The notes: generated by a model not told the origin, from the sequence alone. Positions 17,896-27,196 are shown, counted from the stretch's first letter. The stretch: 64,000 nucleotides of DNA from Oligella sp050920755 (GCF_050920755.1 NZ_CP158480.1:1178001-1242000); one strand, 5' to 3'. Numbers and translations: made by a program.

Positions 17896-17916
17896 ATCTT
17901 ATGTCTTATATAAGAT
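17896..17916. promoter_or_regulatory. Candidate GntR operator between mdh and gntR
   Basis: The same 19-bp core found upstream of acnB (TCTTATGTCTTATATAAGA) lies in the divergent mdh-gntR region. It could control mdh in one direction and the regulator itself in the other. One base on each side extends the palindrome. Confidence 0.72.
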
Positions 17917-17996
17917 ATATGAATAGACTTTTTTTGTCACTAATGCGATAATATGGCAACAATTTTTTCTTAAAGTTATGAGTAAATTACAGTCTA

Positions 17997-18830
17997 ATGT
18001 CTAATCTTACAAGCAAGCCCCCTTCTCGTAAGAGTTTAAGGGTTGCTGCCCCGCGCGGCCCAAGGACGTTATCGTCCCGCACAGCCAAGGCTGTTGCTAC
18101 AGCCCGACAGCGTGCTGCTTTTTCTCCATTGTACAAGCAAATCAAGGAATTAATTATTGAAAGCTTAGAGGCAGGGGAGTGGAAGCCGGGCGAGAGTATT
18201 CCCAGTGAGGTTGAGTTAGCCGCTCTTTATCATGTCAGTCAGGGTACTGTCCGTAAGGCGATCGACGAGTTGGCGGCTGAGAGTGTATTAATCCGCCGTC
18301 AGGGTAAGGGGACCTTTGTTGCTACTCATCATGAGGATGAGGTGCGATATCGCTTCTTGCGCTTAGCCAGTCGCCATGGTCAGGAGAAAAAAGAAAAGCC
18401 GGTGAGCGATTTTTTGGCGTGTGATTTTCGTAAGGCTGATCAGCTGGAACTCGATCTATTGGAGTTGTCACCGGGCAGCGAAGTGGTAGAGATTGATCGC
18501 GTGATGCGTTTTGATGATAAGCCGGTGGTTTATGAGCAGATTATTTTACCGGCCGATAGTTTTAGAACGCTTAATTTAGCGACTTTGCAAAAGCGCTTGC
18601 CGCTTTATGGTTTATTTGAGTCAGACTTTGGTGTGAGTATGATTCGCGCCGAAGAACAGCTCTATGCCGTTGCTGCAAATGCCAAAGTGTCAGAGTTACT
18701 GCAGGTTCCGGAGGGGTATCCATTGTTGGCGATTAACCGAATTGCGTACACCTATGGGGATAAACCCATAGAAATTCGTAAAGGAATGTATCTAACAAAG
18801 GATTATTTTTACAGAAATAGTTTAAACTAG
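17997..18830 (+). CDS. GntR-family regulator with UTRA domain, likely TCA-cycle regulator
   Basis: The first 40 residues are basic and disordered. A winged-helix DNA-binding domain follows (about 42-110), with IPSEVELAALYHVSQGTVRKA as recognition helix region, shown here only as a landmark, and RRQGKGTFV as the wing. The C-terminal half is a UTRA ligand-binding domain (about 130-270, with DDKPVVYEQIILPA). HutC/UTRA regulators respond to small metabolites. The gene lies between mdh and sdhC in the place known for Burkholderiales, and shares a palindromic sequence with the acnB promoter. Its ligand is unknown; a TCA intermediate or related organic acid is plausible. Confidence 0.85.
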   Translation: MSNLTSKPPSRKSLRVAAPRGPRTLSSRTAKAVATARQRAAFSPLYKQIKELIIESLEAGEWKPGESIPSEVELAALYHVSQGTVRKAIDELAAESVLIRRQGKGTFVATHHEDEVRYRFLRLASRHGQEKKEKPVSDFLACDFRKADQLELDLLELSPGSEVVEIDRVMRFDDKPVVYEQIILPADSFRTLNLATLQKRLPLYGLFESDFGVSMIRAEEQLYAVAANAKVSELLQVPEGYPLLAINRIAYTYGDKPIEIRKGMYLTKDYFYRNSLN

Positions 18831-18906
18831 TAAGACAGATTTTTATTAACTAATACCATTTGTAATGGTTTTTCGATTTTCTTTGCAAGATAGGGGTAAA
18901 TTTACT

Positions 18907-19323
18907 ATGTCTGAAAATCAAAAAAAGCCTTACCGCGAATTTCGCAATGTTAGCGTAAGGAATATTACCGTTGACTTTAAGCAGCCTCTTGCTGCCAGAG
19001 TCTCGATCCTGCATCGTGTGAGTGGTGCGCTTTTATTCTTGGCATTGCCGATTGTTTTCGTGCCTTTGTTTGCAGCAAGCGTGGCTTCTCCGGGATCTTT
19101 TGCTGAGTTAGGTAGCGGTTTCGGTGGCTTTTTATTAAAGCTTATTTTATTAGTCTTGCTATGGGGCTTTATGCACCACCTATGTGCCGGTCTTCGTTTC
19201 TTGACTTTAGACTTCGGTCGCGGTTTGGAAAAAGCCGAAGCTCATAAAAGTGCCCGCCTTGTGGTGATTGTCAGCTTAGTATTGACCTGTATTTTCGCAA
19301 TTAAACTGTTTGGAGTGCTCTAA
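18907..19323 (+). CDS. sdhC: Succinate dehydrogenase cytochrome b556 subunit
   Basis: SdhC and SdhD anchor complex II in the membrane and bind haem b and quinone. This 138-residue protein has three membrane segments (about residues 38-62, 75-100 and 118-137). SILHRVSGALLF is the quinone-site signature and FMHHLCAGLRFLTLD the haem-ligand histidine region. The frame runs upstream to 18865, but the ATG at 18907 gives the standard N-terminus and has a G-rich ribosome site. Its TAA overlaps the sdhD ATG by one base. Confidence 0.92.
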   Translation: MSENQKKPYREFRNVSVRNITVDFKQPLAARVSILHRVSGALLFLALPIVFVPLFAASVASPGSFAELGSGFGGFLLKLILLVLLWGFMHHLCAGLRFLTLDFGRGLEKAEAHKSARLVVIVSLVLTCIFAIKLFGVL

Positions 19324-19706
19324 TGGAACGTTATGAACAATATGGACATACACGTCGCGCGGTAGGTGCTCGTTACGGCGTGATGGATTTTATTATCCAG
19401 CGTGTGACAGCGGTTATCTTGGCCGTGTATTCAATTCTGTTTTTATTAGTAGTTATCTTCACGAAAATTGACTATTATTCTTGGGTAAATTTATTTACCT
19501 TTACTTGGTTCGGTGGTTTTCCTGCCGGTAAGATCTCCACCTCTTTAGCTTTCTTCGCTTTGATTTATCACGCTTGGGTTGGTGTGCGTGATATCTGGAT
19601 GGACTATATTACCTGTGTACAGCTCAGATTGGCGCTTCAGGTACTCACTGTGATGTGGTTAGTCTCTTCGATCGTTTATTTTGCTAGTGTTCTTTGGAGT
19701 CTATAA
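19323..19706 (+). CDS. sdhD: Succinate dehydrogenase membrane anchor subunit
   Basis: This 127-residue protein has three membrane helices (about 22-45, 55-80 and 98-124) and the haem-binding histidine region LIYHAWVGVRDIWMDYI. It partners SdhC. The one-base TAATG overlap with sdhC indicates translational coupling, and sdhA begins three bases after the stop. Confidence 0.92.
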   Translation: MERYEQYGHTRRAVGARYGVMDFIIQRVTAVILAVYSILFLLVVIFTKIDYYSWVNLFTFTWFGGFPAGKISTSLAFFALIYHAWVGVRDIWMDYITCVQLRLALQVLTVMWLVSSIVYFASVLWSL

Positions 19707-19709
19707 GCC

Positions 19710-21488
19710 GTGGTTGCAATTAATTCTTCTTTACCCCGTCGTCAATTTGACGTGGTCGTCGTGGGTGCCGGCGGTGCCGGTATGCGCTGTTCATTACAAT
19801 TGGCTCAGGCCGGCTTGTCTGTAGCCGTTTTATCTAAAGTATTCCCGACTCGTTCGCACACTGTGGCTGCTCAAGGTGGTGTTAGTGCTTCACTTGGTAA
19901 CATGAGCGAGGATCATTGGGAATGGCATATGTATGATACTGTTAAGGGCTCCGACTGGTTAGGTGACCAGGACGCAATTGAGTTCCTTTGCCGTGAAGCG
20001 CCTAACGCCGTTTATGAGCTGGAGCACTTCGGTATGCCATTTGACCGTAACCCGGACGGTACGATTTATCAGCGTCCTTTCGGCGGTCACACTGCCAATC
20101 ACGGTGAAAAGCCTGTTCAACGCGCTTGTGCCGTCGCTGACCGTACCGGTCATGCTTTATTACACACGTTATATCAGCGTAACGTTGCCGCTCGCACTCA
20201 GTTCTTTGTTGAGTGGATGGCTTTAGACTTATTGCGTAACGAAGACGGCGATGTTCTCGGTGTTACTGCACTTGAGATGGAAACCGGTGATATTTATATC
20301 CTTGAGGGTAAAGCTACCGTATTAGCTACCGGTGGTGCCGGTCGTATTTGGGCTGCTTCTACCAACGCCTTTATTAATACCGGTGACGGTTTAGGTATGG
20401 CGGCACGTGCCGGTATTCCTTTACAGGATTTAGAGTTCTGGCAATTCCACCCGACCGGTGTGGCCGGTGCCGGCGTACTGATTACCGAGGGTGTACGCGG
20501 TGAGGGCGGTATCTTATTAAATAAAGACGGTGAGCGCTTTATGGAGCGTTATGCACCGACACTTAAGGACTTGGCGCCGCGTGACTTCGTTTCACGTTCA
20601 ATGGACCAAGAGATTAAGGAGGGTCGCGGTTGTGGTCCTAATGCCGACCACGTGCTCTTAAAGCTTGATCACTTGGGTGCGGATGTGATTAATAAGCGTC
20701 TACCATCGATTCGTGAAATTGCGATTCGCTTCGGTAACGTAGACCCGATTAAAGATCCTATTCCGGTAGTGCCGACAATCCACTACCAGATGGGTGGTCT
20801 TCCTACCAATATTCAGGGTCAGGTATTAGACTATGTTAATGGCGAGAATAAAGTGATTAACGGTCTTTACGCTGTTGGTGAATGTGCGGCCGTATCAGTA
20901 CATGGTGCTAACCGCTTAGGTACTAACTCATTACTTGACTTAATCGTGTTCGGTCGCGCTACCGGTAATCACTTAGTCAGTGAGCACCTGGAAAAGCAAA
21001 GAGCGCATCAGGATTTACCTAAAGAAGCGGTTGATAAATCAATTGCACGTGTTAGTGCCTTAGAAAACCGTACTTCCGGTGAGAAGGTTCAAGAGGTGGG
21101 CGATGCAATGCGTATTTCTATGCAGAGCCACTGCGGTGTATTCCGTACCTTAAAGCTGCTTAACGAAGGTGTTCAGCAAATTGAGGAAATCGCCGAGCGT
21201 GCAAATCATATCTACTTCAAAGACAAATCTAAGGTCTTCAATATGGCTCGCCAAGAGGCTTTAGAAATCTCGAATATGATTGAGGTTGCTCGCGCTACTA
21301 TCACTTCGGCTGCTGCGCGTACTGAGAGTCGCGGTGCTCACGCGCTTAATGATCATCCTGAGCGTGATGATGTGAATTGGTTAAAGCACACTTTATGGTA
21401 CTCAGAGGGCAGTCGCTTAGAGTATAAGCCGGTTCAGATGAAGCCGTTAACTGCTAAAACAGTTGACCCTCAAAAACGTACATTCTAA
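19710..21488 (+). CDS. sdhA: Succinate dehydrogenase flavoprotein subunit
   Basis: SdhA oxidises succinate to fumarate and carries covalent FAD. The 592-residue protein shows the dinucleotide-binding VVVGAGGAGMRCSLQLA, the flavinylated histidine in PTRSHTVAAQGG, the substrate region HPTGVAGAGVLITEGVRGEG and the catalytic arginine region in HGANRLGTNSLLDL. A GTG start at 19710 is chosen because GGAG lies at 19697-19700 and the N-terminus fits the family. Covalent flavinylation would be assisted by SdhE, encoded at the end of the operon. Confidence 0.97.
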   Translation: MVAINSSLPRRQFDVVVVGAGGAGMRCSLQLAQAGLSVAVLSKVFPTRSHTVAAQGGVSASLGNMSEDHWEWHMYDTVKGSDWLGDQDAIEFLCREAPNAVYELEHFGMPFDRNPDGTIYQRPFGGHTANHGEKPVQRACAVADRTGHALLHTLYQRNVAARTQFFVEWMALDLLRNEDGDVLGVTALEMETGDIYILEGKATVLATGGAGRIWAASTNAFINTGDGLGMAARAGIPLQDLEFWQFHPTGVAGAGVLITEGVRGEGGILLNKDGERFMERYAPTLKDLAPRDFVSRSMDQEIKEGRGCGPNADHVLLKLDHLGADVINKRLPSIREIAIRFGNVDPIKDPIPVVPTIHYQMGGLPTNIQGQVLDYVNGENKVINGLYAVGECAAVSVHGANRLGTNSLLDLIVFGRATGNHLVSEHLEKQRAHQDLPKEAVDKSIARVSALENRTSGEKVQEVGDAMRISMQSHCGVFRTLKLLNEGVQQIEEIAERANHIYFKDKSKVFNMARQEALEISNMIEVARATITSAAARTESRGAHALNDHPERDDVNWLKHTLWYSEGSRLEYKPVQMKPLTAKTVDPQKRTF

Positions 21489-21506
21489 TTGGTATAGGTA
21501 GGAATT

Positions 21507-22220
21507 ATGTCTAAACGAATTGTTAAATTTGAGATTTATCGCTACGATCCGGACAAGGATGAACGTCCGTATATGCAAAAGTTGGAGGTTGAACTCCGCC
21601 CAACTGACAAAATGCTCTTAGATGCGATCGTGCGCATCAAAAATGACGTAGATGATAGTCTTTCAATCCGTCGCTCTTGCCGTGAGGGTGTTTGCGGCTC
21701 TGACGCAATGAACGTCAACGGTAAAAACACGCTTGCGTGTATCACCAACCTAAATGATTTAAAAGAGCCGATCGTATTACGTCCGTTACCGGGTTTGCCG
21801 GTAATTCGTGACCTGATTGTTGATATGACTTACTTCTTCAATCAGTATCACTCTGTACGTCCGTACTTGGTTAATAATACACCGCCGCCTGAAAAAGAGC
21901 GTTTACAAAGTCCTAAAGCACGTGAAGAGCTGGATGGCTTGTATGAGTGTATTCTTTGTGCCTGTTGCTCTACCTCTTGTCCGTCTTTCTGGTGGAACCC
22001 GGATAAGTTTGTAGGCCCTGCGGGTTTATTACAAGCTTATCGCTGGCTCGCTGATAGCCGTGATGAAGCAACCACAGAGCGTTTGGATAACCTGGAGGAT
22101 CCATACCGCTTATTCCGTTGTCACACTATTATGAACTGTGTGGATGCCTGTCCTAAGGGATTGAATCCGACTCGTGCGATCGGTAAGATCAAAGAGATGT
22201 TAGTTCGTCGTACAGTTTAG
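21507..22220 (+). CDS. sdhB: Succinate dehydrogenase iron-sulfur subunit
   Basis: SdhB passes electrons from FAD to quinone. All three clusters can be read: the [2Fe-2S] ligands in CREGVCGSDAMNVNGKNTLAC (landmark CREGVCGSDAM plus a later cysteine), the [4Fe-4S] ligands in CILCACCSTSCPSFWW, and the [3Fe-4S] ligands in CHTIMNCVDACPKGLNP. At 237 residues the length is normal. The gene follows sdhA by 18 bases. Confidence 0.97.
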   Translation: MSKRIVKFEIYRYDPDKDERPYMQKLEVELRPTDKMLLDAIVRIKNDVDDSLSIRRSCREGVCGSDAMNVNGKNTLACITNLNDLKEPIVLRPLPGLPVIRDLIVDMTYFFNQYHSVRPYLVNNTPPPEKERLQSPKAREELDGLYECILCACCSTSCPSFWWNPDKFVGPAGLLQAYRWLADSRDEATTERLDNLEDPYRLFRCHTIMNCVDACPKGLNPTRAIGKIKEMLVRRTV

Positions 22221-22251
22221 TACTGTATATTGACGTTTTAGAGTACAACGA

Positions 22252-22515
22252 ATGAGCATATCAGAGGTTGAACTTGCGCGTGCACGCCTACGTTGGCGTG
22301 CACGTCGCGGTTTATTGGAAAACGATTTAATTCTTACGAACTTTCTTGATCTTTACGAAGAGCAATTAAGTGATGAAGATGTTTTATCGCTTACACAACT
22401 GTTTAAGTTAGACGACAACCAGCTATTGGAAATTTTATTAGGCAAAAAGGAACCTGAAGGCGAATACGACACTGATAATATATGCCGACTCGTTCAACTG
22501 ATTCGCAAGGCCTAG
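22252..22515 (+). CDS. sdhE: FAD assembly factor SdhE
   Basis: SdhE (YgfY/CptB) promotes covalent FAD attachment to SdhA. The 87-residue helical protein carries the diagnostic RGxxE motif as RRGLLENDLIL. It sits between sdhB and gltA on the same strand, the usual place in betaproteobacteria. Confidence 0.92.
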   Translation: MSISEVELARARLRWRARRGLLENDLILTNFLDLYEEQLSDEDVLSLTQLFKLDDNQLLEILLGKKEPEGEYDTDNICRLVQLIRKA

Positions 22516-22553
22516 TCCATTTCTAATAGCTTATATTTAAAGGAAAAACCAAG

Positions 22554-23864
22554 ATGCAATTATCCGATAAAAAAGCCACATTAAGCTTTTCAGACGGTTC
22601 GCCATCCATTGAGCTACCGATTTATGAGGGAACTATCGGTCCTGATGTGATGGATATTCGTAAACTTTACGGTCAAACCGGCAAGTTTACTTATGATCCG
22701 GGTTTTATGTCGACAGCCTCTTGCGGCTCATCAATCACCTATATCGATGGCGATAGGGGTGAGTTACTCTACCGTGGTTACCCGATAGAGCAACTGGCTG
22801 TAAATTGCGATTTCTTAGAGGTTTGCTATTTACTATTGCATGGTGAGCTCCCTAATGCAGAGCAGAAGAAGGAGTTTGATGTTTCAATTAACCGCCACAA
22901 TATGGTTAATGAGCAAATGCACTTCTTCTTACGTGGTTTCCGCCGTGACGCTCACCCGATGGCCGTATTAACCGGTTTAGTCGGTGCATTGTCTGCTTTC
23001 TACCACGATTCAACTGATATTAATAACCCTCGCCACCGTGAAATTTCGGCTATTCGCTTAATCGCCAAGATGCCGACCATGGTTGCGATGGCATACAAGT
23101 ACAACAAGGGTGAGCCGTACATCTACCCACGTAACGACTTGTCTTACACGGGTAATTTCCTGCGTCAGATGTTTGCTACGCCGTGCGAGGATTATCAGGT
23201 AAATGACGTCGTTGAGCGTGCACTTGACCGCATTTTAATTCTTCATGCCGATCACGAGCAAAACGCTTCAACTTCTACCGTTAGACTTTGTGGTTCTTCA
23301 GGTACTAACCCATTTGCAGCGATTGCTGCCGGTGTGGCATGCTTGTGGGGTCCTTCTCACGGTGGTGCGAACGAGGCATGCTTAAATATGCTTGAAGAAA
23401 TTCAAGCTAATGGCGGTATCGAGAAAGTCGGCCAGTTTATGGAAGCGGTTAAGGATAAAAATAATCCTGCTCGTCTCATGGGCTTCGGTCATCGCGTTTA
23501 TAAAAACTACGACCCACGTGCTAAATTAATGCAAGAAACGTGTAAAGAAGTGCTTTCTGCGCTTGGTTTGGAAAATGATCCATTATTCAAACTGGCCATG
23601 GAGCTTGAACGTATTGCGCTTGAGGACGAGTACTTTGTAGAGCGTAAACTATACCCTAACGTAGATTTCTACTCCGGTATTGTTCAGCGCGCTATCGGTA
23701 TCCCGACTTCACTATTTACGGCAATCTTTGCTTTAGCACGTACCGTTGGTTGGATTGCTCAGTGGAATGAGATGCTTGGTGACCCTGACTATAAGATCGG
23801 TCGTCCGCGTCAGATCTACATCGGTGCCACTAAGCGTGATGTAACACCGATTTCCGCTAGATAA
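22554..23864 (+). CDS. gltA: Citrate synthase
   Basis: GltA condenses acetyl-CoA and oxaloacetate. The 436-residue protein has the N-terminal beta domain of the hexameric, NADH-sensitive Gram-negative type, followed by the catalytic motifs WGPSHGGANEACL and GFGHRVYKNYDPR and the aspartate in NVDFYSGIVQ. An AAAGGAAAA ribosome site precedes the ATG. It closes the sdhCDAB-sdhE-gltA transcription unit, which ends at a strong hairpin. Confidence 0.96.
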   Translation: MQLSDKKATLSFSDGSPSIELPIYEGTIGPDVMDIRKLYGQTGKFTYDPGFMSTASCGSSITYIDGDRGELLYRGYPIEQLAVNCDFLEVCYLLLHGELPNAEQKKEFDVSINRHNMVNEQMHFFLRGFRRDAHPMAVLTGLVGALSAFYHDSTDINNPRHREISAIRLIAKMPTMVAMAYKYNKGEPYIYPRNDLSYTGNFLRQMFATPCEDYQVNDVVERALDRILILHADHEQNASTSTVRLCGSSGTNPFAAIAAGVACLWGPSHGGANEACLNMLEEIQANGGIEKVGQFMEAVKDKNNPARLMGFGHRVYKNYDPRAKLMQETCKEVLSALGLENDPLFKLAMELERIALEDEYFVERKLYPNVDFYSGIVQRAIGIPTSLFTAIFALARTVGWIAQWNEMLGDPDYKIGRPRQIYIGATKRDVTPISAR

Positions 23865-23890
23865 TCGCTACGGTATTTAATCGATCAAAG

Positions 23891-23922
23891 TCCCCGAGCA
23901 AGTAATTGTTCGGGGATTTTCA
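23891..23922 (+). terminator. Terminator of the sdh-gltA operon
   Basis: TCCCCGA (23891-23897) pairs with TCGGGGA (23910-23916), with an inner CAA/TTG extension and a T-rich tail. It lies 26 bases behind gltA. Confidence 0.85.
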
Positions 23923-23993
23923 TTTTTCGATGTAATTAGACGGTACATCTGTTACTGTACTAAAATCACTTTTTGAATTTTTTGGAGAGTTAC

Positions 23994-25292
23994 GTGGATC
24001 AACAGCCAAGCATTCCTCACCATGCATTACCCTCTTATTTAAATCAGAATGATTTAGGTGCTTGGGGTATCTTTTTACAGCAAATTGATCGTATTGCGCC
24101 TTATATGGGCAGTCTTTCACCTTGGATTGAAACGTTGAAGCGTCCTAAAACCATTATGGTGGTGGATGTGCCGATTGAGCTGGATGACGGGACCTTTGCT
24201 CACTTTGAGGGCTATCGCGTGCAGCACAATACTATTCGCGGTCCGGGTAAGGGCGGGGTGCGCTTCCATCAGGATGTGAATTTGTCCGAGGTGATGGCCT
24301 TGGCCGGTTGGATGTCGATTAAATGCGCGGCGGTTGATTTACCTTTTGGTGGTGCTAAAGGCGGTATTCGTATTGATCCGCGCAATTACTCGCAAAAAGA
24401 GTTGGAGCGTGTGACTCGTCGCTATACGTCAGAAATCGGTGGCATTATCGGCCCTTTAAAGGATATTCCCGCACCGGATGTTAATACCGGCCCTCAAGTG
24501 ATGGCATGGATGATGGATACATACTCCATGAATCAGGGCTATACCACATCGGGTGTGGTGACCGGTAAGCCGATTGCTTTAGGTGGTAGCTTAGGTCGGG
24601 TTGAGGCGACCGGGCGCGGTGTTTATGTGGCGGCTTATGAAGCGGCAAGGGATAAAGGCATTGAGCTTAATGGCGCACGTGTCGTGATTCAGGGTTTCGG
24701 TAATGTCGGCGGTACTGCGGCACGCTTGTTTTTTGAAGCGGGTGCTAAAGTGATTGCACTACAAGATCACACGGCGACGGTGGCTAACGAAGAGGGCATT
24801 GATATTTTCAAACTACTTGAGCATGTCGAGCATCATGGCGGTATTAAGGGTTTTGAAGGGGCGACCGAGATTGCGGTGGATGAGTTTTGGGCTATCGAGA
24901 CGGATTTACTTATCCCGGCTGCTTTAGAAAATCAAATCACTGAGAAAAATGCGCATAGCGTTAAAACTAAGATTTTAGTTGAGGGTGCAAATGGTCCAAC
25001 CACGCCGGCTGCAGATGATATTTTAAGCGACAAGGGTGTATTGATTGTACCGGATGTGCTTGCCAATGCAGGCGGTGTGACGGTCAGTTATTTTGAATGG
25101 GTGCAGGATTTCTCCAGCTTTTTCTGGACCGTGGATGAAATTAATCATCGTCTTGAGCGTATGATGCGAGAGGCTTACCGCGCCATTCGTGAAACAGCTA
25201 AGTATCATAGCGTTAGTATGCGTACAGCGGCATATATTATTGCTTGTACCCGTATTCTTGAACAACGTAAGGTACGCGGTTTGTACCCTTAA
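23994..25292 (+). CDS. gdhA: Glu/Leu/Phe/Val family dehydrogenase, probably glutamate dehydrogenase
   Basis: The enzyme interconverts glutamate and 2-oxoglutarate. GPGKGGVRFH and PFGGAKGGIRIDP contain substrate and catalytic lysines; VVIQGFGNVGGTAARLFFEAG is the dinucleotide-binding fold. The frame is open to a TTG at 23973, but GGAGAG at 23984-23989 lies inside that extension and points to the GTG at 23994, giving 432 residues. The length and the missing long N-terminus fit a hexameric enzyme of the catabolic NAD type; cofactor choice is inference. The gene ends at a hairpin that overlaps the convergent exporter gene. Confidence 0.9.
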   Translation: MDQQPSIPHHALPSYLNQNDLGAWGIFLQQIDRIAPYMGSLSPWIETLKRPKTIMVVDVPIELDDGTFAHFEGYRVQHNTIRGPGKGGVRFHQDVNLSEVMALAGWMSIKCAAVDLPFGGAKGGIRIDPRNYSQKELERVTRRYTSEIGGIIGPLKDIPAPDVNTGPQVMAWMMDTYSMNQGYTTSGVVTGKPIALGGSLGRVEATGRGVYVAAYEAARDKGIELNGARVVIQGFGNVGGTAARLFFEAGAKVIALQDHTATVANEEGIDIFKLLEHVEHHGGIKGFEGATEIAVDEFWAIETDLLIPAALENQITEKNAHSVKTKILVEGANGPTTPAADDILSDKGVLIVPDVLANAGGVTVSYFEWVQDFSSFFWTVDEINHRLERMMREAYRAIRETAKYHSVSMRTAAYIIACTRILEQRKVRGLYP

Positions 25293-25303
25293 ATTTACTA
25301 AAG

Positions 25304-25348
25304 GGCCGAGTGAGGAGCGATTCTTATTCTCGGCCCGTGTGTTTTTTG
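25304..25348 (+). terminator. Terminator of glutamate dehydrogenase gene
   Basis: GGGCCGAG (25304-25311) and CTCGGCCC (25329-25336) form an 8-bp stem followed by GTGTGTTTTTT. The second arm lies inside the last codons of the convergent EamA gene. Confidence 0.8.
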
Positions 25349-26217
25349 CCGCTTTGTACAGCGGTAGCGGTGGTACCAATCGCCGCACCGACAATCAGCA
25401 TCACCGCCAGCCATTCGCGTAAGTCCAAAAACTCATTCAGTATTACAATCCCCGCCAATGCGCCCACGGCCGGCTCTAAACTCACCATAATACTGAAGCT
25501 TTTAAGCGGTAAAATGCGCAGTGAAAAAATCTCCAAGGTAAAGGGAATGGCACTGGAAAGTAGGGCAATGCCCAGTCCGAATAATAAAATATTCGGATGC
25601 AGCAGATTCTCACCGGCCTGCATCAGCCCAATCGGCAAAATAATGATTGAAGCGGTGAGAAAGCCGTAAGAGGTTATCAGACCCGGATGAATTAAGCGGG
25701 CACGTCGACCGACTAAAATATATAACCCCCAAAAAGCACCCGCAATTAAGGCATAGACAATGCCTAGCGGATCAAGTTTAAGCGACTCATCCGTTATAGC
25801 GCTGGGCCACAATAGTAAATATAAGCCCAGCAGCGCCAACAAAACCCATAAAAAGTCCATGCGTGAACGGGAGGAGAGCACTGCCACTGTTAAAGGCCCT
25901 GAAAATTGGATGGCCAGCGTTACTCCGAGTGGTAGCCTATCGATGGCCAAATAAAAGGTACTGTTCATACAGACCATACAAAGACCGTAGGGGATGATAG
26001 TCGCTAAATCAGAGCGAGTAAGCGCCATGCGCCAAGGCCGCCAAAACAGCATCATAAAGACGGTAGAAAATAACAACCTAAGGGTGGTGGCACCGACCGG
26101 GCCGGTGGAGTCGAATAACCCCTTTGCAAAGGAATTACCAATGCAAAGCGAAACTATCGACAGCACCAGCGCTAAGGCACCTAGCGACATTGGGTATTGA
26201 CGCTCTGATGTACTCAT
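25324..26217 (-). CDS. EamA/RhtA-family exporter, copy 1
   Basis: This 297-residue membrane protein has about ten hydrophobic segments arranged as two EamA repeats, the drug/metabolite transporter fold. The second repeat carries SLEPAVGALAGIVILNEFL, close to the EPxxAxLxGxxxLGE signature. RhtA relatives export threonine and homoserine, and others export purines or drugs; the substrate here is not known. It is followed on the same strand by a clearly related copy (start 17 bases away), so the two are a tandem duplication. Confidence 0.82.
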   Translation of the reverse strand: MSTSERQYPMSLGALALVLSIVSLCIGNSFAKGLFDSTGPVGATTLRLLFSTVFMMLFWRPWRMALTRSDLATIIPYGLCMVCMNSTFYLAIDRLPLGVTLAIQFSGPLTVAVLSSRSRMDFLWVLLALLGLYLLLWPSAITDESLKLDPLGIVYALIAGAFWGLYILVGRRARLIHPGLITSYGFLTASIIILPIGLMQAGENLLHPNILLFGLGIALLSSAIPFTLEIFSLRILPLKSFSIMVSLEPAVGALAGIVILNEFLDLREWLAVMLIVGAAIGTTATAVQSGKKHTGRE

Positions 26218-26233
26218 AGGGTTAAATCAAAAA

Positions 26234-27196
26234 TTAAAATGTAATTCTGAGGTATGGCAGGCTTAAAAACACATTAACATTGCTATTTGTCAAGCTTTTT
26301 GGCTTTTTTTTTGCTTTTTCCCTGCGATTGTCCCGTACCGCTGTTGCCGTACAACCGGCAGAAGCAGAGACCACCAGAAGAATAGCAATCCATTGCTTAG
26401 ATTCAATCACTTCACCGAGGATAATAATCCCCGCCAGTGCGCCCACGGCCGGCTCTAAACTCAGCATAATACTAAAGGTCTTGGCAGGCAGAATGCGCAG
26501 CGCAAAAACCTCCAAGCTATAGGGTAAGGCACTGGATAAAACGGCAATGGCTAATCCAAATAGCAAAAGATTGGTATTAAACATATTGGCGCCACCACTG
26601 ATTAAACCAAAGGGTAGAATCAACATCGCCGCAATGGTCAGTCCATAGGAAGTAACATGTCCCGGATGTACTCGACGTGCGCTTTGACCAAAAATAATAT
26701 AAGCTGCCCAAAATGCACCGGCGATAATGGCATAAGTTACACCCGCCAAATCGAGCGCAATTAACTCTCCGGAGTCGCTGTTAGGCCATAATAAGAGATA
26801 CAAACCAACCATCGCAAAAGCGATCCACAGAAAATCAAAGCGTGTTCTGGACTTATAAATAGCTAAGCTTAGCGGGCCGGTAAATTCAATGGCTAGCGCA
26901 ATTCCCACCGGTAGGGTTTGTAGCGCCAGATAAAAGGGCAGGTTCATCCCGACAATACAAATGCCGTAGGGCACAATCGTCGCTAAGTCAGAGCGCGTGA
27001 CGGGAATACGCCAAGGTCGCCAAATTAACCATAAAATACAGGCAGAGAAAAAGATTCTGAACGTAGTGGTGCCCACCGCACCGACCTCAGAAAAGAGTGT
27101 TTTTGCAAAAGATGTGCCGGTACATAAAGAAATAATGGACAGGACTAAGGTCAGAACACCAATCCACATAGGGTATTGACACAAAGATGTACTCAT
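26234..27196 (-). CDS. EamA/RhtA-family exporter, copy 2
   Basis: A second ten-helix EamA protein, about 320 residues, with the same opening (MSTS..QYPM) and the same SLEPAVGALAGIIILGE signature as copy 1. The frame extends to 27211, but the ATG at 27196 matches the start of its neighbour. Its C-terminus carries an extra basic, then hydrophobic tail (REKAKKKPKSL and onwards) absent from copy 1, perhaps because the original stop was lost. It is the upstream member of the pair. Confidence 0.8.
   Translation of the reverse strand: MSTSLCQYPMWIGVLTLVLSIISLCTGTSFAKTLFSEVGAVGTTTFRIFFSACILWLIWRPWRIPVTRSDLATIVPYGICIVGMNLPFYLALQTLPVGIALAIEFTGPLSLAIYKSRTRFDFLWIAFAMVGLYLLLWPNSDSGELIALDLAGVTYAIIAGAFWAAYIIFGQSARRVHPGHVTSYGLTIAAMLILPFGLISGGANMFNTNLLLFGLAIAVLSSALPYSLEVFALRILPAKTFSIMLSLEPAVGALAGIIILGEVIESKQWIAILLVVSASAGCTATAVRDNRREKAKKKPKSLTNSNVNVFLSLPYLRITF

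Noticed and set aside
17978..18001. Short frame ATG AGT AAA ... overlapping the gntR start, considered as a leader peptide
   Set aside because: Only eight codons, no ribosome site and no attenuator hairpins behind it.
19959..20226. Open frames on both strands within sdhA
   Set aside because: They are shadows of a highly conserved gene, without ribosome sites.
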